A DNA stretch of 54,449 nucleotides from Candidatus Staskawiczbacteria bacterium (GTDB lineage Bacteria > Patescibacteriota > Minisyncoccia > Minisyncoccales > Staskawiczbacteraceae). Under the pieces are notes generated by a model. That model was given only the letters and a program-made list of their open reading frames with translations, did not search any database and was not told where the DNA came from. The stretch covers positions 1 to 54,449 of the forward strand of contig CAILLM010000005.1 of assembly GCA_903835075.1 (NCBI GenBank), read 5' to 3'. The stretch's first letter is position 1, and every line of letters starts with the position of its first letter. The position numbers were made by a program, and so were the translations under genes. Positions 48,001-54,449 of this stretch are shown in pieces.

Positions 48001-48626
48001 AATATCATCAACAACAAGTGATGGTAGATGTAAATACAGCTGATGCCAACGGTAACCCAATAACTATTCAACAATTACAATGGCAATGCAGTTGCGACCT
48101 TGACCCATGCAAGGGTAGTCCATGCCAACAAATGGTAGATTACCATTCACAGCTTTGGAATGCTTACATAAAATTTATGAATGATGCCGATAGCCCAGAC
48201 CATCCAACAGATAACACCTGCAACAAAAAACCTAGCTCAGGGACTACAAAATTTGGATATACTGTTAAGCCAGACTATATAAGTACTTATACCTGGTTTA
48301 TTGAAGAACCTAGAAGTGATATTTTAAAACAATTAACTTATTCTAGGCAACAAACAGATTATTGCAGTACAAACAGCACAGCCTACGGCCAAAGCCAAGT
48401 TAGGTTACTAAACTGTTCTAGGGCTGAAAATGAACTTTTGCCGCCAATTAACCAAGATAAAATACAGCTAAATGGCAAGGCCTACCCAGGAAAATGTTAT
48501 GGTGAAAAATTAGGTAAAGCAGCAGGGGCAGATTTAACCGATGACTGGATGTGCTGCACACAATGGAGCGACACGCAATCAAAAAATAAAGATCCGTTAT
48601 ATGAATTAAAAAATAATAATCTTTAA
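45003..48626 (+). CDS. 1207-aa Cys-rich secreted/membrane protein with N-terminal VirB2/TrbC-like TM module
   Basis: GTG start; signal peptide; TM pair ending ILYTINPDVKTC; many CxxxC-type Cys motifs. Confidence 0.8.
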   Translation: MANFLKNFFSFCCLCSVFLLKAELVFALEVKYPDILGKSLDDSSTLGNFVCYLFNAGVSLAITIAVCTIVYGAIYYIISYGRGSFTSEAKDWIKSGILGMLIIVCASLILYTINPDVKTCKISLLANATLPNIFGTIPASSTPVSAATYNEIPVGTLVENLLTRTSIFASYDKYGDIVMPDPSQSTGGNSQPSNPYVNEDRVTGLRQMIEGAQRKARVAAELSDEITKLMNTCSCRIKDANGKDTGKSKCDPTCDPANGGCPVKGSCPGGSCDAKGACFGGSCKPSYSSPDCCPTGVKEKIEHGPIYVHIDVNKDPDNNTQVTCDVPCTEDSDCQSAGSKELNRTNTKETMGPSCDPDTHTCGVKYKGLDEFRCPLSSQDKKMQKCEDIMPIISTAATSAGNIGVVQIYPDKWYKLTLWQQLKWFQEYILAWSDTFGLHADIQNLQSARQKISQCHRLVAATDMLKSNEVLSLQKQVIIKSPTQLVDFSSGKTINSSQYCTGFNYDKSDCLGNCNKQCPDSGATSAYAECKDASCLTNAFKTKKCNDGTDFNSCLKTCQDDCAKDCVSHYPGCSPERSACEQQCESSGQCAIDNADKCLFASVGGVTACAKNNADDSSAFNACIYKSNTCINGSKQHSGYPDCISNFNDLDKKCSTLKDLTSCIAEKQNGVCMWLGDSCGGFSKSVKTTDPLYCSNLTGKNTCEGAGCIWSPAHCLVGNLFPDSQVYSATYLYENPNNQKCPIGQTKNPQTNVNGLVSSLCVNIYPETAKCPASASSGCPTCPCGKIDEPFGFLVPNRSTAVAYKKCTNSGQCAKDQICIQKVCMSNGKENIPCKTDAQCCKTGETCSTTKHVCVTNAGDEGYVVKTPNITVYQMVSPQCNGYAYNDDPLTYYCEDNWWNDFYKEKSDPSTPIGKEKNCSKKEVIPIGQTIDNSLAWTKTILKVPETTSKLIQPLLDQMKKMGNAIETDESKNPYPQVANYCKCGAQFEDNTPMCTSGCQYHQQQVMVDVNTADANGNPITIQQLQWQCSCDLDPCKGSPCQQMVDYHSQLWNAYIKFMNDADSPDHPTDNTCNKKPSSGTTKFGYTVKPDYISTYTWFIEEPRSDILKQLTYSRQQTDYCSTNSTAYGQSQVRLLNCSRAENELLPPINQDKIQLNGKAYPGKCYGEKLGKAAGADLTDDWMCCTQWSDTQSKNKDPLYELKNNNL

Positions 48627-48637
48627 TATACTTTTGT

Positions 48638-49702
48638 ATGACAAAAAAAATATTGTTTTTTCTATTTTTAACTTTAATTTTTTTAGGAACCGCAAATTTG
48701 GTTTTTGCAGTAGAGGTAACAGATGGACCTTGTGCAAACTCAGCTAATTTGGGCGCATGCACAGTAAGCCTTTTTAAGTGGGGGATAGGCATTGCCGCTG
48801 TTTTGGCTGCCTTATCTTTTGCCGTAGGAGCAATTACGCTTACAATTTCTGGTGATAATAGTGGATTAGCGGGTAGTGGAAAAGATCGCATGAAGGGTTC
48901 TGTTTATGGCTTAGTTTTAGTGGGGGCTTCTTATTTAATTATGAATACTATTAACTTCGCATTAGTAACTCCTGGCTCTAAACCTTTAACTGAAACAGCT
49001 TTGCCAACTGTCCCTGTTGCACCTGGCGTATATTTTTATGCAGATGCTGGTTGTGGCAAAGACGCTAGTTATAGTACCGTTGTTAGCGAAGAAAGTATTG
49101 GAGCAAACATTAATGGCATTAAGGTTGTTAATGACACAGCCAATGGCGCTAATACTAAATATGGTTATGTTTTACATAAAATAGATGGCCTTGCAAATGG
49201 TGGCCCCTGTGGCAAACCAGTGACCAGCTCATCTGGGTGCCAAGGGGTTAATGGCATGCATGGAGCAATAGATGTCTTCCAAATAAACAGTCAAGATTCT
49301 TCTACTTCTGGAGATGGCGTAACTTTTTATAGTAGACCCTATGGTTTAGACAGGGGCTCACGAGCTGGATATTATGCTGTGGAATCTGGTTCTATAAATG
49401 ATCACACCTCTCCGACTGCCGATAGTATGACTTTTAAATGGGATGGGGTAGATGCTTCACAACAAGAACAAAATGACTGCTCAACATTTAAAAAGTGTCC
49501 TGGTTCAATAGACTTAAAGGGTGATTATTTGGTGGCTGTTTATTCTAACAAATCAACATCTGGAGGCTCTGGGGGTTCTGGAGATTATTGCCAAACATTC
49601 ACAGATAATGTTAACGACTTAGATGCAGAACCAGTAGTGGGCTCAGGAAGTAGAGACATACAAAATATTTATATAATACCAACTGGCGGTGCTGCAAGAT
49701 AA
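48638..49702 (+). CDS. TM-anchored surface protein, paralog 1 (possible beta-gamma-crystallin-like exterior)
   Basis: Signal peptide plus TMs then PGVYFYADAGC... SIDLKGDYLVAVYSN ... DIQNIYIIPTGG. Confidence 0.75.
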   Translation: MTKKILFFLFLTLIFLGTANLVFAVEVTDGPCANSANLGACTVSLFKWGIGIAAVLAALSFAVGAITLTISGDNSGLAGSGKDRMKGSVYGLVLVGASYLIMNTINFALVTPGSKPLTETALPTVPVAPGVYFYADAGCGKDASYSTVVSEESIGANINGIKVVNDTANGANTKYGYVLHKIDGLANGGPCGKPVTSSSGCQGVNGMHGAIDVFQINSQDSSTSGDGVTFYSRPYGLDRGSRAGYYAVESGSINDHTSPTADSMTFKWDGVDASQQEQNDCSTFKKCPGSIDLKGDYLVAVYSNKSTSGGSGGSGDYCQTFTDNVNDLDAEPVVGSGSRDIQNIYIIPTGGAAR

Positions 49703-49705
49703 TAC

Positions 49706-50923
49706 ATGGATAAAAAATTAACAAATTTAATTAAAACATTCTTCGGTTTTTTAATTGTTAATTTTTTTTATTTGCCAATAAGCAAGGCTTTTGCAGACAC
49801 TCCTCTAGAAATACAATATCCTACTGATTTTAAAACAATAACTGGACAAACAGTCTCAGCTGTTACAGACCTGCCCAGTTATATGAAGTATATGTTTAGC
49901 GCAGGAATGACAATTGGATTTTCTATTGTTATAATTTCTCTAACTATTGGAGGCATATTATATTTTTTAGCACCCATAAGCGCTGATGCAAAAAAAGAGG
50001 CAAAAGACAGGATAGCAGGGGCAATTTCGGGATTACTTATTTTGGTTTTAACATATTTGATTATAACAACCATAAATCCTCAGTTAAACATATTTAGTAG
50101 CACCAAACTTCAAGAAACGCCCCTGCCTACCGTGCAAGTCCAAAAAGACCCCGGGGTTTATTTCTATAAAGAATCGGGTTGCCCTGAAAATGGAGAAACT
50201 GCACGCAAGTCCAATATTGTAGACCTAGCAGACCTCAAAAAAAAGTTAAAATCTATTAATATTGTTCAAGACACTACTGGCAATCATTCTTATATATCAA
50301 TTTTATATGAAAATCCAAATCTATGGGGATCATGCCAATATGTTGACCCCAACAAAGGATGCCAAACCGTAGACCCATTTGCGTCATCAGCCTCTATCCA
50401 CGAATATGATTCTAGCTCTAGCGCAAACGGAGGAGTATATTTTTTCCATAAATCTTGTGTTAGCACTGACATAAGCAATTCCAATGATATAGATAAACTA
50501 ATAGAACAATGTAAAAAAGATGGATATTATATGGCATCCAAGGGTGTTTACCAATTAAAAGATTTGAAATTTCAGCAAGTCCCAGATGAGGAAAAGGAGT
50601 GCGAAAAATATGATAAAAACTCTACTTGCACCAGCAAAAAGGATCCAACATTGGCTGGAGATAATATTTCTTCCGTAATAATAAAGGGTAATTATATGGT
50701 TTTGTTTTTTTATTTTGGGCCAAACAATGAATCACAAGGTAAGTGGGCTTCTTGCCAAGAGTTTCCTAATATATATGACGTGAATAACGCGGGCCCCAGA
50801 CAAATGAAATGGGAAATTGTTAGAAATACCAAGGGATTATTTCCCAATTATATTTCAATTATTCCCATAAAGGGTCCTACACCAACAGCACCTGCTTCGA
50901 GCTTAATACCAATAATACCATAA
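49706..50923 (+). CDS. TM-anchored surface protein, paralog 2 (possible beta-gamma-crystallin-like exterior)
   Basis: Same architecture: PGVYFYKESGC ... ISSVIIKGNYMVLFFYFG ... YISIIPIKG. Confidence 0.75.
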   Translation: MDKKLTNLIKTFFGFLIVNFFYLPISKAFADTPLEIQYPTDFKTITGQTVSAVTDLPSYMKYMFSAGMTIGFSIVIISLTIGGILYFLAPISADAKKEAKDRIAGAISGLLILVLTYLIITTINPQLNIFSSTKLQETPLPTVQVQKDPGVYFYKESGCPENGETARKSNIVDLADLKKKLKSINIVQDTTGNHSYISILYENPNLWGSCQYVDPNKGCQTVDPFASSASIHEYDSSSSANGGVYFFHKSCVSTDISNSNDIDKLIEQCKKDGYYMASKGVYQLKDLKFQQVPDEEKECEKYDKNSTCTSKKDPTLAGDNISSVIIKGNYMVLFFYFGPNNESQGKWASCQEFPNIYDVNNAGPRQMKWEIVRNTKGLFPNYISIIPIKGPTPTAPASSLIPIIP

Positions 50924-50959
50924 TAAAAAAACCGTCCTTTTATTGAGGGGCGGTTTTTT
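50924..50959. terminator. rho-independent terminator
   Basis: AAAAAACCGTCC...GGGGCGGTTTTTT. Confidence 0.8.
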
Positions 50960-50971
50960 AATGTTTATTAT

Positions 50972-51469
50972 TTATTTTGGTTTTATAACAATATGTCTTT
51001 CTACATTATCTCCACTGCTTTCCGTTACAACATCTGTCCTCTGAGATAATTCTGCATGAATGATTCTTCTCTCATAAGAAGACATCGGCAAAAGAGATTT
51101 TTCTTGCCCTGTAGATGATACATAATCAGCGGAATCTTTAGCTAAATATTTTAAATATTCTATTTTATTTTTTTTATAATCATTAATATCTAGATTAACA
51201 TATAAATTATTTTTTAACTTTTTGGTTAAAACAGCCCTTAAAATACGTTGAATTTCAAAAAGTGTCTGACCTTGTTGCCCAATAATAATTTGCGGTTCCT
51301 CTATTTTAACATCCAAATCAACAACATCTAAGCTTTCATTTATCCCTTCTTTTGAATTTCTTTCCATCAACGATATGCTCGCTTGAACATCCAAAACAAC
51401 TATGGTCATTTTTTTAAAGAATTCCCGTGTCCATTCCTTGATTTGATTTATTTGATCTTGATCTATCAT
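50972..51469 (-). CDS. jag: Jag/SpoIIIJ-associated RNA-binding protein (KH and R3H)
   Basis: LIGQQGQTLFEIQRILRAVL-like KH core; R3H-like SYERRIIHAEL; adjacent to yidC. Confidence 0.9.
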   Translation of the reverse strand: MIDQDQINQIKEWTREFFKKMTIVVLDVQASISLMERNSKEGINESLDVVDLDVKIEEPQIIIGQQGQTLFEIQRILRAVLTKKLKNNLYVNLDINDYKKNKIEYLKYLAKDSADYVSSTGQEKSLLPMSSYERRIIHAELSQRTDVVTESSGDNVERHIVIKPK

Positions 51470-52203
51470 ATTTTTGGTGTTTCCAATTTTTTCTGTTTAA
51501 AAATATAATATTGTTGAATTATAGAAAATAGCCCACTAGCCACCCAATACAATCCTAAGGCAGATGGTAAATTTATAAGAATTATCACCGTGAATATTGG
51601 AAAAAAATAGACCATTTGCTTTTGCATCATTTGAGAAATGTCCGGAGTCTTATCTTTTATATTGGCGCTATCAACTGGAGGCAATAACATTTTTGTCTGG
51701 AAATATTGGGTTAACCCAGCTAAAATAGCAAATATTATATTTGGTTTTGATAAATTTATTATGTGCAAAAATAATGGATTTATTTGCCCTGGATTGGTTA
51801 TAAAACTATATAGAACAGATAATTTAGACTGATTAAGTCCGTCCCAAAAAACTCTATAAAGCGCTATTAATATTGGCACCTGAATTAGCGCCAGAAATAA
51901 TCCCGAGAAAGGATTTATTTTTTCTATTTTATATAGAGCAAAAATTTCTTTAGCTTGTTTTTCTTTGTCGTCTTTATATTTTTTCTGTAATTCTAATATT
52001 TTTGGTTGTAATTTTTGAAGACTTCTTTGCGATTTAACAGCTTTCACAGAAGTGGGGAAGAGGATAACTCTAATAATTATTGTTAAAATTATTATAGCTA
52101 TTCCAAAATCATGTCCTGGCACAGAATTATACAACCACACAAGAGAATTGAATAGTGGCTGATATAATATTACATAAAAAAAATTTGCTATAGATTGAAA
52201 CAT
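51466..52203 (-). CDS. yidC: membrane protein insertase YidC
   Basis: FGIAIIILTIIIRVILFPTSVKAVKSQRSLQKLQPKILELQKKYKDD. Confidence 0.96.
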   Translation of the reverse strand: MFQSIANFFYVILYQPLFNSLVWLYNSVPGHDFGIAIIILTIIIRVILFPTSVKAVKSQRSLQKLQPKILELQKKYKDDKEKQAKEIFALYKIEKINPFSGLFLALIQVPILIALYRVFWDGLNQSKLSVLYSFITNPGQINPLFLHIINLSKPNIIFAILAGLTQYFQTKMLLPPVDSANIKDKTPDISQMMQKQMVYFFPIFTVIILINLPSALGLYWVASGLFSIIQQYYIFKQKKLETPKI

Positions 52204-52204
52204 T

Positions 52205-52558
52205 TTATGTTTTGTTTTTTAAAATTAATCCCGATCTTTCTATGGCACCACCTACTAAATCTTTTATTTCAGAAAATTCCTTTTTCTCTATGCCAGGTAG
52301 AGCGATTACAATTAAGTCTATTCCTGTTTTCATTTTTTCTGATTCAACTTTCATTAACTCAGCTAACCTTCTCCTAACCTTATTACGCACAACCGCTCTT
52401 TTGGAAACCTTTTGGCTAACAACGAATCCAAACCTGTTAATATCTAGTTTATTTTTTGATATTTTAAAAATAAAAAAATTAGTTCTTGTGGTTTTAGAAT
52501 TTTTAAAAATTGCCTCAAAGTCCTTTTTTTTCTTGATTCTATTTATTTTGGGCAACAT
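52205..52558 (-). CDS. rnpA: ribonuclease P protein component
   Basis: NRFGFVVSQKVSKRAVVRNKVRRRLAE. Confidence 0.95.
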   Translation of the reverse strand: MLPKINRIKKKKDFEAIFKNSKTTRTNFFIFKISKNKLDINRFGFVVSQKVSKRAVVRNKVRRRLAELMKVESEKMKTGIDLIVIALPGIEKKEFSEIKDLVGGAIERSGLILKNKT

Positions 52559-52565
52559 TATAAGC

Positions 52566-52700
52566 CTAGACAGTTATTTTTGCTCTGCCCTTTCTCCTCC
52601 TCCTTTGCATCACTTGTTTGCCGGTTTTTGTTTTTTGCCTTCTCAAAAAGCCGTGAGTGTTTGCCCTTTTTTTCTTTTTTGGTTGATATGTCTTACTCAT
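52566..52700 (-). CDS. rpmH: 50S ribosomal protein L34 (not in the ORF track)
   Basis: Own translation of the minus strand: MSKTYQPKKKKRANTHGFLRRQKTKTGKQVMQRRRRKGRAKITV*. Confidence 0.95.
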   Translation of the reverse strand: MSKTYQPKKKKRANTHGFLRRQKTKTGKQVMQRRRRKGRAKITV

Positions 52701-52811
52701 TGTATCTTTTTTTAGTTAATATATAATATAGCCAGTATATCTTAAAAAGCTAATTTTTACAAGATTATAAAATATCTATTGTGCGTCTGTATAAGAAAGC
52801 CCCAGCACAAG

Positions 52812-52820
52812 TTATCCACA
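52812..52820 (+). promoter_or_regulatory. consensus DnaA box TTATCCACA (rpmH-dnaA intergenic)
   Basis: Exact 9-mer in the origin context. Confidence 0.8.
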
Positions 52821-52923
52821 GCTTAATAACACCTCCTTTTATTTTCCCTATGGTTGACAAAGCCTCAATAAAAAGGAAAAATATAAAATACATAATAATA
52901 ATATTTTCTATAAGTCGTATAAT

Positions 52924-54279
52924 ATGAACAATATAGAACTCTGGCAATCAGTCCTATCACAAATGCAGTTCCACATCTCTAGAGCGAATTTTGCTACTTG
53001 GTTTCAAAACACAGAAATTATTTCTAAAGACAATGAAAAAATAATAATTTCTGTCCCAAATGCTTTTTCTAAAGAGTGGTTAAGCAATAAATATAATAAG
53101 TTAATTTTAAAGACTCTTCACGATATAGACGACTCTATAAGAGAGTTGGAATTTGTAATAAAACCACAGCCAATCAAAAATACACCAATAAAGAATACAT
53201 CTGGAATAGAGGAGCAGGAAGAAATCCAATTAAAATTTGAAGAATTTAAAATAAATAAGGAAACCAACCTTAATCCACGATATACATTTAATAGTTTTGT
53301 AGTTGGCTCATTTAATGAATTGGCGCATGCAGCGGCACTAGCAGTAGCAGACAACCCTGGTTTTACTTATAACCCTTTATTTATTTATGGTGGTACGGGC
53401 TTAGGAAAAACACACTTAATACAAGCTATTGGAAATAAAATAAATGACGAACTAAAAAAGAAAAAAATAAAGTATATTTCTTCTGAAAAATTTGTTTCTA
53501 GCATTGTTTCTGCTATTAGAACAAACACAATGGAAACATTTAAGGCTAGTTTGGCGCCTATTGATGTTTTGATTTTAGATGACATACAATTTATTGCTGG
53601 AAAAAATAAAAGCCAAGAAGAGTTTTTTCATATTTTTAATTCTTTATATGAAAAAAATAAACAAATAATTCTTTCCTCAGATAGACCGCCTAATGCTATC
53701 GCCGAACTTGAAGACAGATTAAGGTCTAGGTTTGAAGGGGGGATGATAGCTGACGTCAGCTTACCAGACTATGAAACAAGATTAGTTATTTTAAAAACAA
53801 AATTGCAAGAAAAAAATGCCGACTTGCCAGAAGATGTTTTAGACTATATTGCTGCTAATGTTAAAAAAAATATTCGGGAGCTAGAGGGCGCTTTAAATAA
53901 AATTTTAATTCATAATAAAATAAACCCTGGATTAAATCTAGAAATGGTTAAAAAACTACTTAGAGGTTTTGTTTTTTCTCCATTCGATGTAGCAAATTAC
54001 AAAAAAATAATTGAAACAGTGGCCAAATTTTACAACTTAGAAGAAAAAAATTTATTTGATCCAACAAGAAGAAAGGAAATTGTAAAACCAAGACAAGTTG
54101 CTATGTTCTTATTAAGGAAAGAATTAAAATATTCTTTTCCAGCTATTGCTAGAAAGTTTGGCGGGAAAGACCACACAACAGCAATTTACGCTTTTAAAAA
54201 GATTGAAGCGGAAAATGAAGAAAACAACAAATTAACAGAAGAATTAAACCTAATAAAACAGAGAATATACAGTGGATAA
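52924..54279 (+). CDS. dnaA: chromosomal replication initiator DnaA
   Basis: FIYGGTGLGKTHLIQAIGN, VLILDDIQFIAGK, C-term GGKDHTTAIYAFKKIE. Confidence 0.98.
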   Translation: MNNIELWQSVLSQMQFHISRANFATWFQNTEIISKDNEKIIISVPNAFSKEWLSNKYNKLILKTLHDIDDSIRELEFVIKPQPIKNTPIKNTSGIEEQEEIQLKFEEFKINKETNLNPRYTFNSFVVGSFNELAHAAALAVADNPGFTYNPLFIYGGTGLGKTHLIQAIGNKINDELKKKKIKYISSEKFVSSIVSAIRTNTMETFKASLAPIDVLILDDIQFIAGKNKSQEEFFHIFNSLYEKNKQIILSSDRPPNAIAELEDRLRSRFEGGMIADVSLPDYETRLVILKTKLQEKNADLPEDVLDYIAANVKKNIRELEGALNKILIHNKINPGLNLEMVKKLLRGFVFSPFDVANYKKIIETVAKFYNLEEKNLFDPTRRKEIVKPRQVAMFLLRKELKYSFPAIARKFGGKDHTTAIYAFKKIEAENEENNKLTEELNLIKQRIYSG

Positions 54280-54449
54280 GTGGTGTTATAAAATAGAACA
54301 AAAATTAAACACTAAAAACTTCTTCATATTTTACACATTTCTTTTATTAATTTATCCACACTCTTTTCACAAAAAAATTTAAGACTAAACAAGAAAAATT
54401 TAAGACTAAATATTATTTTAAAAAAGCAAAATATTGAATCACTAATAAT
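54280..54449. other. putative oriC segment downstream of dnaA
   Basis: DnaA box TTATCCACA at 54352-54360, AT-rich sequence, two 21-nt direct repeats AAAAATTTAAGACTAAACAAG-like (54373-54410). Confidence 0.65.

Noticed and set aside
1-54449. UGA recoding as in some CPR lineages
   Set aside because: Recognised genes read full length with standard bacterial stops; no in-frame UGA is required.

Overview
AT-rich bacterial chromosome segment with the gene content and style of a Candidate Phyla Radiation / Patescibacteria genome (assignment is inference; no search was run). The right end looks like the replication origin neighbourhood: jag, yidC, rnpA and rpmH run leftward, dnaA runs rightward, and consensus DnaA boxes lie on both sides of dnaA. 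Recognisable housekeeping genes are rny, clpP, tig, hppA, nusA, yraN, yifB/comM, dprA, nagB, cca, yvcK, rpsO, pnp, dksA/traR-like and rsmA. There are four tRNA genes: Ala-CGC, Pro-CGG, Arg-TCG and Lys-CTT. A type IV secretion-like locus (about 37.9-50.9 kb) carries a VirB6/TrbL-like protein, PrgI, a VirB4 that appears split into two genes, and three large membrane-anchored surface proteins. Two of those three are paralogs with a possible beta-gamma-crystallin-like exterior. A reverse-strand, compositionally atypical SPFH-like gene interrupts the locus. The least explained content is repeat/palindrome architecture: (i) an ACCGCTTAAGCGGT palindrome island around yifB that invades a coding sequence; (ii) nested GAGGCAGT...ACTGCCGAG hairpin elements; (iii) a dispersed ~20 nt TTCGACAAGCTCAG-type palindrome that also sits in frame inside pnp and rsmA; (iv) two identical 30-nt palindromes bracketing a PaaX/Cas2-like gene; (v) paired TTAACCATGGTTAA palindromes bracketing a small HTH gene; (vi) an 85-nt imperfect hairpin directly upstream of pnp. 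No CRISPR array, rRNA or transposase was seen. Functional names come from motif recognition only.
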